Source of the DNA: Paraburkholderia solisilvae
GTDB taxonomy: Bacteria; Pseudomonadota; Gammaproteobacteria; Burkholderiales; Burkholderiaceae
Direction of reading: 5' to 3'
Assembly (NCBI RefSeq): GCF_902859875.1
Contig: NZ_CADIKF010000008.1
Span: forward strand, 1 to 64,000
DNA: 64,000 bases
This document shows, piece by piece, positions 44,610-54,452 of the stretch. The notes beneath the pieces were generated by a model. It saw only the letters and a program-made list of their open reading frames with translations, did not search any database and was not told the DNA's origin. Positions within the stretch are counted from its first letter, which is position 1; every line of letters begins with the position of its first letter. A program made the position numbers and the translations under genes.

Positions 44610-46133
44610 GGCGACGGCAGCCGCGGAAGGCTGCGCCGGCGGCGTCACAGAAGCCGGCTGGGCCGCCGGTGTCGCCGCTTGCTTCACATCGGCCGGCTGG
44701 CTCGCATTCGCAGCCGACGCGTCCGCCGCCGTCGCATCCCAGCCGCCGCCAAGCGAGCGGTAGAGCGCGACCGCCGCCTGCGCGTGCGAGCGTTTCGCTT
44801 CGTTCAGCGCTTCGGCATCGATCAGATACGCCTGCTGCGCATCGAGCACGTCGAGGAAGCTCGACGCGCCGCCCTTGTACAGCTGCGTCGACAGCTTCAG
44901 CGCCTTGTCGGAAGCGCCTAGCGCCCCACCCAGCCGCTCCACCTGGGTCGCACCGCTCACCAGGTCGCTGCGCGTATCCTCGATCTCCTTCAGTGCGTTG
45001 AGCATCGTCTGGTCCAGCGCAAGCTGCGATTCGCGCATGCGGCTCTCGCTCGCGTCGATATTCGCGGTGATGCGGCCGGCGTTGAAGATCGGGCTGGTCG
45101 CGCTCAGCGCGGCGCTGAACAGGTTGTCGGTCAGCGTCGGGGTGCCCACCCACGACGCGGCAAGCAGCCCGTCGCTCAGATTGAGCTCGAACTTCGGATA
45201 GCGCTCCGCACGCGACACCCCCACCTCCGCGGCACGCTGCTCGACTTTCGCGTACGCGTTGCGCACGTCCGGGCGGCGCAGCAGCGCGTCGGACGGCAGC
45301 GTCACGGGCACCCCCTGCGAGGGCGCCGGAATCGGGCGCGCATCGGTCAGCACGAGCTGGCTGACGCTCTCCGGCGTGCGCCCCGAAAACACCGCGATCA
45401 GGCTCAACTGATGCTGGATCTCCGACTGCACGCGCGGCATGCGCGCCTGCAGGTCCTGCAACTGGTTCTGCGCGCGCGCGACGTCGAGCTGCGTCGACAG
45501 GCCGTAGCGCAGCCGGTCCTGAGTCAGTTTCAGCGCGCGGCTGCGGATCTGTTCGTTATCGCTGAGGATCTGCCATTCGGATTGCGCCCAGCGCAGGTTG
45601 ATATAGGCGGCCGCGGTATTGGCCGCCAGCGCGAGGCGCAGTTCGTTGAGCGCGGACTGGCGGCCCGACACCTGGGCCTGCGCGGCGAGCACCGCCAGCC
45701 GCTCGCCGCCGAACACATCCGGCTCCCAGCTGGCGGCAAGGCCCGCGCCGGCCGCGTCGACGTAGCCGAGCGGCGGCGGCAGGATCTGCCGCGTATGGGC
45801 GAGGTTCGCAGTGGCGTCGAGCTCGGGCAGCAGCGCCGAGTGGCGCACTTTCACGTCGTCCTGAGCCTGCTTCACACGCTCGACGGCCGCTTTCACGTCG
45901 AGGTTGCCGTTCAGCACCGACTGCACGAGTTCGTGCATCGCCGGATCGCCGAACTGCGTCCACCAGGTATTCGCGTCGATTGCGTCCTGCGGGGCGTCGA
46001 CGCTCCATGCGGGCGGCGCGATGGTTTTGACGGTCTGCGGTAAATCGTTGTGCGTCGCGGGTTGCACCGCGCAAGCCGCGAGCGTCAGCACAGCTGCGGC
46101 GGCCAGCACTTTCAGAAGAATCGGTTTCATGTC
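44601..46133 (-). CDS. NodT-family outer-membrane efflux lipoprotein
   Basis: About 510 residues. A lipoprotein signal MKPILLKVLAAAAVLTLAAC has lipobox LAAC. Two TolC-like repeats follow, with WWTQFGDPAMHELVQSVLNGNLDVKAAVERV, the LPSDALLRRPDVRNAYAKVE family block and a second copy ending DVLDAQQAYLIDAEALNEAKR. The C-terminus carries about 50 extra Ala/Pro/Gln residues of low complexity. ATG 46133 begins seven bases after the EmrB stop. It forms the outer-membrane channel of a tripartite drug pump. Its stop codon is inside a 13-bp repeat. Confidence 0.93.
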   Translation of the reverse strand, partial: DMKPILLKVLAAAAVLTLAACAVQPATHNDLPQTVKTIAPPAWSVDAPQDAIDANTWWTQFGDPAMHELVQSVLNGNLDVKAAVERVKQAQDDVKVRHSALLPELDATANLAHTRQILPPPLGYVDAAGAGLAASWEPDVFGGERLAVLAAQAQVSGRQSALNELRLALAANTAAAYINLRWAQSEWQILSDNEQIRSRALKLTQDRLRYGLSTQLDVARAQNQLQDLQARMPRVQSEIQHQLSLIAVFSGRTPESVSQLVLTDARPIPAPSQGVPVTLPSDALLRRPDVRNAYAKVEQRAAEVGVSRAERYPKFELNLSDGLLAASWVGTPTLTDNLFSAALSATSPIFNAGRITANIDASESRMRESQLALDQTMLNALKEIEDTRSDLVSGATQVERLGGALGASDKALKLSTQLYKGGASSFLDVLDAQQAYLIDAEALNEAKRSHAQAAVALYRSLGGGWDATAADASAANASQPADVKQAATPAAQPASVTPPAQPSAAAVAVN

Positions 46134-46140
46134 GGTTCCT

Positions 46141-47724
46141 TCAATGAGCGTCGGGCGGCGGCGCGCCATTCACGCTGAACGGCTTTGAAAACAGCATCGC
46201 GAGCAGCGCCACGCCAAAGCACAGCGCCACCGCAAGAAACGTATCGGCGAAAGTCAGCGTCAGCGCCTCGCGCATCAGCAATTGATGCAGCACCACGACG
46301 CTGCCTTGCACACCGTTGACGACATCGCCGCCCGCCGCGGTCAGTTGAGCGGCGCCGCCGCGCAGGAACGACTCGACGATCGGCCGGCCCGCCGTCACGT
46401 GCGAGTCGAGCCGTTCGTAGTGGAGGTTCAGCCGGTCGTTCAGCATCGTGCTGACCACCGCGATACCGATCGCGCCGCCCAGGTTGCGCATCAGATTGAA
46501 CAGGCCGCTTGCCGACTTGAGCCGGGATTGCGGCAGCGAGCCGAGCGCCATCGTGACAATCGGCGCGATACAGAACTGCTGACCGAAGCCGCGCAGCGCC
46601 TGCGGAACCAGCAGTTCGCGCCAGCCCCAATCGTGCGTGATCGGCACATACAGATAGCAGCCGAGGCCGAACAGGATCAGACCGAACACGAGCAATATGC
46701 GCAGATTGATAAAACGCGCTGCCGTCGAATACATCACCAGTCCGATCAGCTGAAAAACGCCGACCGACAGCAGCGCGAGGCCGATTTGCAGCGAATCGAA
46801 GCCACGCACGCGCGCGAGGAACACGGGCGTCAGATACACCATGCAGAAGATGCCGATGCCCGTCACGAACGACAGCAGGCTGCCGATACCGAAGTTGCGC
46901 AACGCCAGCGCTTTCAGATCGACGATCGGCTCTTTCGCGGTGAACGCATGCACGAGGAACAGGAAGCCTGAAATCGCGGCAATCCATGCACACGCGAGAA
47001 TCGCGTCGTCGCCGAACCAGTTCTTGCGCGGCCCTTCCTCGAGCACGTATTCGAGGCAGCCGAGAAAACCGCACATCAGCACGATGCCGAGATAGTCGCC
47101 GCGCTTGAGCAACGACACGTCGGCACGGTCGACGTGCACGAACTTCGGCACGAGCACCGTGACCAGCACGCCCGGCGCGAGATTCAGATAGAACAGCCAA
47201 TGCCACGACCATTGATCGGTCACCCAGCCGCCGATCACCGGGCCGATGGTCGGTGCGATCGTCGCAAGCGTGCCGATCGTGGTGGATGCAATCAGTCGCT
47301 GACTGCCCGGAAACATCATGAATGCGGTCGTGAAGACGGTCGGGATCATCGCCGCGCCGAGCGCGCCTTGCAGCGCGCGAAAGATGATCATCGAATTGAT
47401 GTCCCATGCGAGGCCGCACAGCATGCTCGTCACCGTGAAGCCGAAGGCCGATGCGGTGAACAGCCAGCGCGTCGAGAACACGCGCGTGAGCCAGCCGGAC
47501 ATCGGAATGACCAGAATCTCGGCAATCAGATACGCGGTTTGCACCCAGGACAATTCGTCCTGGCTCGCGGACAGTCCGCCGCCGATGTCTCTCAGCGACG
47601 ACGCGACGATCTGGATATCGAGGGTCGCCATAAAAAAGCCGACGCACATCAGCGTGAACGCGAACACCTTCTCGCGAGTCGGCAGATTCATCGGGTCGAT
47701 CGGCGCTTGCGCGGGGTGGGTCAT
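46141..47724 (-). CDS. emrB: DHA2-family MFS drug efflux protein (EmrB-like)
   Basis: 527 residues, 14 predicted helices. Motifs are LDIQIVASSLRDIGGGLSASQDELSWVQTAYLIAEI (EmrB entry), GWLTRVFSTRWLF (motif A-like), the motif C-type stretch IAPTIGPVIGGWVTDQWSW, and a long periplasmic loop before the last helix (about residues 430-490). With EmrA and the NodT lipoprotein in the same operon it forms a proton-driven pump for hydrophobic toxic compounds. It lies 48 bp after emrA. Confidence 0.95.
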   Translation of the reverse strand: MTHPAQAPIDPMNLPTREKVFAFTLMCVGFFMATLDIQIVASSLRDIGGGLSASQDELSWVQTAYLIAEILVIPMSGWLTRVFSTRWLFTASAFGFTVTSMLCGLAWDINSMIIFRALQGALGAAMIPTVFTTAFMMFPGSQRLIASTTIGTLATIAPTIGPVIGGWVTDQWSWHWLFYLNLAPGVLVTVLVPKFVHVDRADVSLLKRGDYLGIVLMCGFLGCLEYVLEEGPRKNWFGDDAILACAWIAAISGFLFLVHAFTAKEPIVDLKALALRNFGIGSLLSFVTGIGIFCMVYLTPVFLARVRGFDSLQIGLALLSVGVFQLIGLVMYSTAARFINLRILLVFGLILFGLGCYLYVPITHDWGWRELLVPQALRGFGQQFCIAPIVTMALGSLPQSRLKSASGLFNLMRNLGGAIGIAVVSTMLNDRLNLHYERLDSHVTAGRPIVESFLRGGAAQLTAAGGDVVNGVQGSVVVLHQLLMREALTLTFADTFLAVALCFGVALLAMLFSKPFSVNGAPPPDAH

Positions 47725-47772
47725 GGTGAGCAGTCTCCGGGGGCGTGCGATGCGAAGTCGTCGACGGTTCGA

Positions 47773-48867
47773 TCAGGCGCCAGAGCGCTGTTTGTCCAGA
47801 TGCACTTTCACCGTCGCCGAAAGTCCCGGCCGCAGCACGTGCATCCCGTTCTTCGGCACGTCGAGCACCACCCGCACCGGCACGCGCTGCACGATCTTCG
47901 TGAAGTTGCCGGTCGCGTTCTCCGCCGGCAGGATGCTGAAGGTGGCGCCGGTCGCCGGGGCGAGACTCTGCACCACGCCGGTGAGCGGCGCGCTCGATGC
48001 GTCGAGCTGCACGTCGACGCGGTCGCCCGCCTGCATCTGTTTGAGCTGGTCTTCCTTGAAGTTCGCATCGACCCACAGGCCATGCGCCGGCACCACGGTC
48101 AGCAGCGACACGCCGACGTTCGCGAGCATGCCCACCCGCGCGGTGCGATTGCCGACATAGCCGTCGACCGGCGCGCGGATCGTCGTGTATTCGACGTTCA
48201 GTTGCGCGACCCGCTGCGCAGCCTGCGCGGTCGCCACGCGCGCCTGCGCATCGGCGATCTGCGCATCGAACACGGTGAGCTGACGCTGCGCGGCGGTGAG
48301 CGCCGCGCTGCTGCTGTCGAGCGCGGCGCGCGCCTTCTGCAGGTCGGCATCCGCGCGCTCGACCACCTGGTCGGACACGGCCTCGTCTTTCACCAGTTCG
48401 CGGTAGCGGTACTGGTCGGCGGCGCTGCGCGTGAGCTCCGCGCCCGACGCATGCACGCCGGCCGAGCGTTCGTTGATCACCGCCAGTTGCAGCGAGCGCC
48501 TCGCCTCGAGCTCGGTGACAGCCGCCTGCGCGCCCAGCACGTCGGCATTGGCCTGCGCGAGGCGCGCATCGTAGTCGCGCGAGTCGATACGGATCAGCAA
48601 CTGGCCCGCATGCACATACTGGTTGTCCTGCACCGCCACGTCGGTGACGAAGCCGCTCACGCGCGGCGCCATCACGGTGACGTCGCCGCCGACATACGCA
48701 TCGTCGGTGGTTTCGATGAAGCGGCCGACGAAGTACCAGTACGACCCGGCGCCGGCCACCGTCACCACGACGCAAAGTACCGCCAGCCACATCCATGGAA
48801 TGCGGCGCGTCTTTTGCGCGGTACCGGCTACGGTCGGCGGCGCAACTGTCGATGGAGTTGAGCTCAT
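47773..48867 (-). CDS. emrA: membrane-fusion (HlyD/EmrA) efflux adaptor
   Basis: 364 residues. One N-terminal helix (IPWMWLAVLCVVVTVAGAGSYWYFVG) is followed by TTDDAYVGGDVTVMAPRVSGFVTDVAVQDNQYVHAGQLLIRID, the split biotinyl-lipoyl motif. A coiled-coil region (QANADVLGAQ...) and the second lipoyl half YTTIRAPVDGYVGNRTARVG follow. No ribosome site precedes ATG 48867; a 12-bp palindrome lies nine bases upstream instead. It links EmrB to the outer-membrane lipoprotein. Confidence 0.95.
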   Translation of the reverse strand: MSSTPSTVAPPTVAGTAQKTRRIPWMWLAVLCVVVTVAGAGSYWYFVGRFIETTDDAYVGGDVTVMAPRVSGFVTDVAVQDNQYVHAGQLLIRIDSRDYDARLAQANADVLGAQAAVTELEARRSLQLAVINERSAGVHASGAELTRSAADQYRYRELVKDEAVSDQVVERADADLQKARAALDSSSAALTAAQRQLTVFDAQIADAQARVATAQAAQRVAQLNVEYTTIRAPVDGYVGNRTARVGMLANVGVSLLTVVPAHGLWVDANFKEDQLKQMQAGDRVDVQLDASSAPLTGVVQSLAPATGATFSILPAENATGNFTKIVQRVPVRVVLDVPKNGMHVLRPGLSATVKVHLDKQRSGA

Positions 48868-48875
48868 GATTTTGT

Positions 48876-48887
48876 GTGCGTATGCAC
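48876..48887. promoter_or_regulatory. candidate MarR operator upstream of emrA
   Basis: GTGCGTATGCAC is a palindrome with one mismatched pair, nearly identical to the perfect GTGCGTACGCAC before the first marR gene (49872-49883). Its position nine bases before the emrA ATG suits repression by the adjacent MarR proteins. Confidence 0.6.
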
Positions 48888-48929
48888 TTTAAATAGTTGA
48901 AAAAATGCGCCGTGGGGCGCCATCCCTGG

Positions 48930-49358
48930 TTAATTCCGCTTCTTCGTCAAAGCGAACAGTTCCTGCCTCAGCGCTTCAGCGCGCTCTTTGCCAAAGCGCT
49001 GCTCGAATTCATCCTGCGCCGCGTACCAGTGGTCCGATGCCGTCTCCAGCCTCGCGAGACCCGCCGGCGTCAAATGCATCTTCAACGCGCGATGGTCCAT
49101 CTCCGACACGTCGCCGCGCACCAACCCATCGCGCTGCAGCGGCTGGATCGCCCGGACCAGCGTCGTGCGCTCCATCACCATCCCGTCGGCCAGTTCCTTC
49201 ATCGTGATGCCGGGCTTGCGCCGGATCCGGTTCATGATCGAATACTGCGTGATCTTCAGACCCGCCTTGCCGAGATGGCGGTCGTACAACTGCGACACAT
49301 AGCGCGCGGCCTGGCGGATCGCGAAGCAATCGTCATCAGGAGGCAATTGCCCGGGCAT
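48930..49358 (-). CDS. MarR family regulator (distal copy)
   Basis: 142 residues from ATG 49358 (MPGQLPPDDDCFAIRQAARYV). A start at ATG 49379 is possible, but 49358 aligns with the other copy and leaves a palindrome (49374-49385) upstream. The winged helix is AGLKITQYSIMNRIRRKPGITMKELADGMVMERTTLVRAIQPLQRDGLV followed by the wing. It shares MVMERTTLVRA and PLQRDGLV with its upstream neighbour, so they arose by tandem duplication. It lies 62 bp before emrA and is the likely local repressor of the pump. Confidence 0.9.
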   Translation of the reverse strand: MPGQLPPDDDCFAIRQAARYVSQLYDRHLGKAGLKITQYSIMNRIRRKPGITMKELADGMVMERTTLVRAIQPLQRDGLVRGDVSEMDHRALKMHLTPAGLARLETASDHWYAAQDEFEQRFGKERAEALRQELFALTKKRN

Positions 49359-49373
49359 CGGATTTTCATCTAA

Positions 49374-49385
49374 GTGCATATACAC
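49374..49385. promoter_or_regulatory. candidate MarR operator between the two marR genes
   Basis: GTGCATATACAC is an imperfect version of the palindromes at 48876 and 49872 (one mismatched pair). It lies between the tandem marR genes, about 22 bp from the start chosen for the distal gene, similar to the spacing at the proximal gene. Confidence 0.45.
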
Positions 49386-49432
49386 AAACACCGTGTCATG
49401 GAATCGAAAACCGGGCTCGCCCGGCCGGAAAA

Positions 49433-49855
49433 TCAAGCAGTGAGATTGAACAGTTCGCTGCGCAACGCCTTTGCGCGAGCCCGGCCGAACTTCGATTCGA
49501 ATTCGTCCTGCGCGTCGCGCCATGCGACGGCCGCCTGCTCGAAAAGACGCTTGCCCGCATCGGACAAGTTGAACAGATAGGTGCGCCCATCGTGCTCGGA
49601 TGGCTCGCTGACCACCAGCCCGTCACGCTGCAGCGGCTTCAATGCGCGGACCAGCGTGGTACGCTCCATCACCATCAGATCGGCGAGGTCGACCATGGTC
49701 AGGTCCGGCTTGCGCGCAAGCTTCGCCATGATGGTGAACTGCGCCGCCGTCAGGCCGACCCGGCTCAGATGCCGTTCGTAGACCTGCGTCACATAACGCG
49801 CTGCCTGGCGCAGCGCGAAGCAGTTGCAGTCGTCATGGGCGATTGGCTTGTTCAT
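49433..49855 (-). CDS. MarR family regulator (proximal copy)
   Basis: 140 residues (MNKPIAHDDCNCFALRQAARYVTQVYERHL). The helix-turn-helix is VGLTAAQFTIMAKLARKPDLTMVDLADLMVMERTTLVRALKPLQRDGLV. It is the first gene of the pump operon. Cys10 and Cys12 near the N-terminus (the D-C-N-C pair) could act as a redox or metal sensor, which is inference. The promoter at 49863-49891 would place the transcript start at about the ATG, implying a leaderless or near-leaderless message. Confidence 0.92.
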   Translation of the reverse strand: MNKPIAHDDCNCFALRQAARYVTQVYERHLSRVGLTAAQFTIMAKLARKPDLTMVDLADLMVMERTTLVRALKPLQRDGLVVSEPSEHDGRTYLFNLSDAGKRLFEQAAVAWRDAQDEFESKFGRARAKALRSELFNLTA

Positions 49856-49862
49856 GTCCGGA

Positions 49863-49891
49863 AGTGTATATGTGCGTACGCACACTGTCAA
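49863..49891 (-). promoter_or_regulatory. sigma70 promoter with a palindromic operator in the spacer
   Basis: On the minus strand TTGACA (49891-49886) and TACACT (49868-49863) are 17 bp apart. The spacer contains the perfect 14-bp palindrome TGTGCGTACGCACA (49871-49884). A dimer bound there would block RNA polymerase directly. Together with the related sites at 48876 and 49374 it indicates autoregulation of the marR-emrAB operon. Confidence 0.75.
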
Positions 49892-50046
49892 TGTCGTTCG
49901 CGGAAAAATGTCCGGCGGGCGTCCTTCATCGAAGCTGACGGGACGATTACAACGCCGCCCGTCCTCCCCGTCCCGATACGGGCGCGAACCTTGCGGCCCA
50001 TCAGCACGGGCCGTATCCTGCGGACGGTAAACTCACGGCAGACGCG

Positions 50047-51165
50047 ATGAAACCCTTTCACTGCAATCGGTGCGGCCAACGTGTGTTCTTCGAGAACATC
50101 CGTTGCGAGCGCTGCGGCGCAAGGCTCGGCTTCGTGCCGGAGTTGCGCGAAATCAGCTCGTTCGAAGAAGCGGACGGCGGTTTGTGGCGCAGTCTGCACC
50201 CGGACACGGCCGGCCGGATGTACCGGCCATGCCATAACTACGCGGTCGAAAACGTCTGCAACTGGATGCTGCCGGCCGACGACCCGGCGCCGCTGTGCCG
50301 CTCGTGCCGGCTGACGCACACCATTCCCAACCTGAACGTGCCGGACAACCGCTATTACTGGTACCGGCTTGAAGTCGCGAAACGGCGGCTTTTGTATACG
50401 CTCGTCCAACTGGGCCTCGGCTTCGCATCGCGCGCGTCCGACCCGCAGCACGGGCTCGAATTCGAGTTTCTCGAAGACCCCGTCAACGGCGAGCGGATCA
50501 TCACCGGGCACCTGAACGGCCGCATCACGCTGAACATCGCCGAAGCGGACGACGCCGAACGCGAACGGATGCGCACCGCGATGGGCGAGCCGTCCCGGAC
50601 GCTGCTCGGGCACTTCCGCCACGAGTCCGGCCACTACTATTTCGAGCAGTTGATCGCGGGCACACAATGGCTCGCGCCCTTTCGCCAATGCTTCGGCGAC
50701 GAGCGGGCCGGCTATGCGGCGGCGCTCGACACGTACTATCGGTACGGCGCGCCCGCCGACTGGCCGCAGCGGTACATCAGCGCCTACGCAACGATGCACC
50801 CGTGGGAAGACTGGTCGGAGACCTGGGCGCACTACCTGCTGATCGTCGACGTGCTCGACACGGCGACGTCCTATGGTCTTGCGCTGCTGCCGGGCGGCCC
50901 GCACGATCTCACGCTGACCGACCAGACTCCGGTCGCACAGGCGAGCTTCGATAATCTGATGCAGCGCTGGTTTCCGCTGACGTATGTCCTCAATGGACTG
51001 AACCGCAGCCTCGGCATGGCCGACGGGTATCCGTTCGCGGTGGCGCCGCCGGTGGTCGACAAGCTGCGTTTCGTGCATCGGGTGATCGCCGCCGCCGCGG
51101 CGGCACGTCAGACCGGCGCAAGCCCGCACACGGGCATCGCAGATACCGGCGACGCGGCACACTAA
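50047..51165 (+). CDS. putative zinc-ribbon zinc metallopeptidase
   Basis: 372 residues. An N-terminal zinc ribbon is CNRCGQRVFFENIRCERCG, with a second Cys set in CHNYAVENVC and PLCRSCRL. The peptidase motif HESGH (HExxH) lies in LLGHFRHESGHYYFEQLI, and a downstream WSETWAHYL block may provide the third ligand. The family is common in proteobacteria as a putative zinc-binding peptidase of unknown substrate. No signal peptide is seen, so it is cytoplasmic. It is divergent from the marR operon with a short shared promoter space. Confidence 0.85.
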   Translation: MKPFHCNRCGQRVFFENIRCERCGARLGFVPELREISSFEEADGGLWRSLHPDTAGRMYRPCHNYAVENVCNWMLPADDPAPLCRSCRLTHTIPNLNVPDNRYYWYRLEVAKRRLLYTLVQLGLGFASRASDPQHGLEFEFLEDPVNGERIITGHLNGRITLNIAEADDAERERMRTAMGEPSRTLLGHFRHESGHYYFEQLIAGTQWLAPFRQCFGDERAGYAAALDTYYRYGAPADWPQRYISAYATMHPWEDWSETWAHYLLIVDVLDTATSYGLALLPGGPHDLTLTDQTPVAQASFDNLMQRWFPLTYVLNGLNRSLGMADGYPFAVAPPVVDKLRFVHRVIAAAAAARQTGASPHTGIADTGDAAH

Positions 51166-51301
51166 ACGGTCGCGGCGCGACGGGGAGCGGGGTGCGAATA
51201 AGCGCCGCCGCCGAACGAATGCGCCGCGCTCGCATCAACGCAGACCGCGCATAGCAGCACCGCCGCGCGTACCCGCCCGCTTCACTCGCCGAACGCCCCG
51301 C

Positions 51302-51724
51302 TTACGTCTTCTTCTGCAGCAGCGCCTTCAACTCCTGCACGTTCTCCTCCACCCGCTTCGCGATCACCGCATACGAATCGGCCTGCGACCGGTACGCGGC
51401 CTGCGCGAGCTGCTGCATGTCGGCAAGCGCCTTATGCAGCGTCTGCTGAACGAGTTCGGCGGTTTGCGCGGACGGCACGCCGCCGCCAGCCGCGTGCTTT
51501 GCCGCGAGCGACTGCAATTCGCCAAGCGTCGAACGCAACATGTCGGCCTGCTGTTGCGCAAGCGACTGCATGCCCTGCAGCGCGGTCTGATTCGCGGCGA
51601 TCAGCGCTTCGACGTCCTTGCGCCGTGCTTCCATCACCGCCGGGACATCGAAACCGGGTAATTTGAACTGCTCCAGCATCTTGTTGAATTCGGCAAACGG
51701 ATTGGCTGCGTCTTTGGGTTCCAT
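51302..51724 (-). CDS. phasin family protein (PHA granule-associated)
   Basis: 140 residues from ATG 51724, which has GGAG eight bases upstream. The sequence MEPKDAANPFAEFNKMLEQFKLPGFDVPAVMEARRKDVEALIAANQ, then QQADMLRSTLGELQ and a long amphipathic helix (ALADMQQLAQAAYRSQADSYAVIAKRVEENVQELKALLQKK), is the phasin pattern. Phasins coat polyhydroxyalkanoate granules. A second, minor phasin role is likely, as no PHA synthase is in the window. Confidence 0.88.
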   Translation of the reverse strand: MEPKDAANPFAEFNKMLEQFKLPGFDVPAVMEARRKDVEALIAANQTALQGMQSLAQQQADMLRSTLGELQSLAAKHAAGGGVPSAQTAELVQQTLHKALADMQQLAQAAYRSQADSYAVIAKRVEENVQELKALLQKKT

Positions 51725-52015
51725 GCTCGATTCTCCGGAAACGATGCGTCGAAAACAGTGGGACGCACGGCTAGCCGCGGCGCGACCGGCTATCCGCACG
51801 TGAACGGATCATGCACGTTCTGTTCCCGATATGCCAGCGTTTGCCGGTATCCTCGCACGCGGCGCACGCCTCGCATCGCGCAAAGACTTGCCAACCGCAT
51901 ACAATGGCGCCGAAGTATTGATCCGAGCAGAATTTCGCATACGCGGGCTGGCTATAACGAACCCGCGATTCACGGCGCGTTTGGGAAACGCCTCGCGCTC
52001 CACCGGAGACCATCC

Positions 52016-53470
52016 ATGAGCAGCACCGCAAGCGGCAACACGAATCAGACCGACGGCGCACGGGTGCGCCAACTCAGCGATCTGCCGTCGCCGAAAGGCG
52101 CGATGCCGTTAATCGGCAACCTGCATCAACTCTCGCTGCGCACGTTTCACACGGATCTCGAACGCTGGGGCCGCGAACTGGGCACGCCATACGTGTTCCG
52201 CATGTTCGGCAAGCAGATCGTCGTGCTCGGCGACACGAACCACGTGCAAAGCATCTCGCGCGAGCGTCCACACCGCTATCGCCGCTTCAAACCGGTCGAA
52301 GCGGTCCTCACCGAGTTCGGCGCGAACGGCCTCTTCTCGGCGGAAGGCGCGGCGTGGGAACCGCAGCGCCGGCTCGTCATGCAAGCGTTGTCGATCCCGC
52401 AAATCCGCGCGGTCTACCCGACGCTCGCCGAGATCACCGGCCGGCTGCACCAGCGCTGGCTGCGCGCGGCGCGCGAGCAGCGTACGGTCGACATGGTCGA
52501 AGAGATGAAGCGCTACTCGGTCGACGTGACGAGCGCGCTCGCGTTCGGCGAAGACCCGCGCACGCTCGAGCGCGACGGCAACGTGATCCAGGAGCACCTG
52601 AAGCTGGTCATGCCGATGCTGATGTCGCGCACCCAGGCGCCGTTTCCATACTGGCACTACGTGAAGCTGCCGCAAGACCGGCGGCTCGACCGCGCGCTCG
52701 TCGAAATTCACCGCTATGTGCGGCAAATGATGGAGCGTGCGCGCGAACGCATGCGCGACGAGCCGGCGGAGACGCCGCGCAATCTGATCGAAGCGATGCT
52801 CGCGATGCGCGATCAGCCCGCTTCCGGCATCACCGACGATCAGGTCGCCGCCAATGTACTGACGATGCTGCTGGCCGGCGAAGACACCACCGCCAATTCG
52901 CTCGCGTGGTCGACGCTGTTTATCGCCACCGAGCAGCCGTTGCAGGCGCGACTGCTGAATGTGGCGCGCGCGGTGCTCGGCGACGCGCCGGTGTGCACCG
53001 ACTATGCGAAGCTCAAGGAGCTCGACCTGTTCGAAGCGGTCAGCACCGAAGCGGGCCGCTTCAAGCCGGTGGCCGCGCTCAGCTCGTACGAACCGCTCGA
53101 GGATGTGATGATGGGCGACGTGCGGGTGCCGGCCGGCACCTTCATGTTCTTTCTGAATCGTCCGCCGATGCACGACCCGAACAATTTCGTGAACCCCGAA
53201 CGCTTCGACCCGGACCGCTGGCTGCAGGCACGCGACCCGGCGCGCGGCGCACACGAACCGCGCGCCTACCTGCAATTCGGCGCGGGACCGCGCGTGTGCC
53301 CGGGGCGGCATCTGGCCGGCGTCGAAATGCGCGCTGCGCTGTCGATGCTGGTCGCGAACTTCGAGGTGACGCTCGCCGTCGACCCGTCGGAAGTCGAGGA
53401 AATCAACGACTTCATCATGAAGCCGAGCAGCATGCCGATCAATCTGAAGATCCGCTCCGACGCGGCATGA
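52016..53470 (+). CDS. cytochrome P450
   Basis: 484 residues. The I-helix oxygen motif is LLAGEDTTANSLAW, the ExxR pair appears as STEAGRFKP, and the heme-thiolate loop is FGAGPRVCPGRHLAGVEM with the axial Cys. A PPMHDPNNFVNPERFDPDRWL block precedes it. The ATG at 52016 follows GGAG at eight bases; a longer upstream frame is not family-like. No ferredoxin or reductase gene is adjacent, so the redox partner must be elsewhere. The substrate is unknown; a LysR gene 50 bp downstream may regulate it. Confidence 0.95.
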   Translation: MSSTASGNTNQTDGARVRQLSDLPSPKGAMPLIGNLHQLSLRTFHTDLERWGRELGTPYVFRMFGKQIVVLGDTNHVQSISRERPHRYRRFKPVEAVLTEFGANGLFSAEGAAWEPQRRLVMQALSIPQIRAVYPTLAEITGRLHQRWLRAAREQRTVDMVEEMKRYSVDVTSALAFGEDPRTLERDGNVIQEHLKLVMPMLMSRTQAPFPYWHYVKLPQDRRLDRALVEIHRYVRQMMERARERMRDEPAETPRNLIEAMLAMRDQPASGITDDQVAANVLTMLLAGEDTTANSLAWSTLFIATEQPLQARLLNVARAVLGDAPVCTDYAKLKELDLFEAVSTEAGRFKPVAALSSYEPLEDVMMGDVRVPAGTFMFFLNRPPMHDPNNFVNPERFDPDRWLQARDPARGAHEPRAYLQFGAGPRVCPGRHLAGVEMRAALSMLVANFEVTLAVDPSEVEEINDFIMKPSSMPINLKIRSDAA

Positions 53471-53520
53471 CCGATACGGCGGACACAACAGCACGTCACT
53501 GAAATTACGGACACCACGGC

Positions 53521-54426
<906 letters not shown>

Positions 54427-54452
54427 CGCGCCCGCTTCCCGCTTTGAGGGTG

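Noticed and set aside
46127-48796. 889-codon minus-strand frame across emrA and emrB
   Set aside because: It is an alternative frame over two well-supported genes with full motifs; its composition is Arg-rich and repetitive as expected for a shadow.
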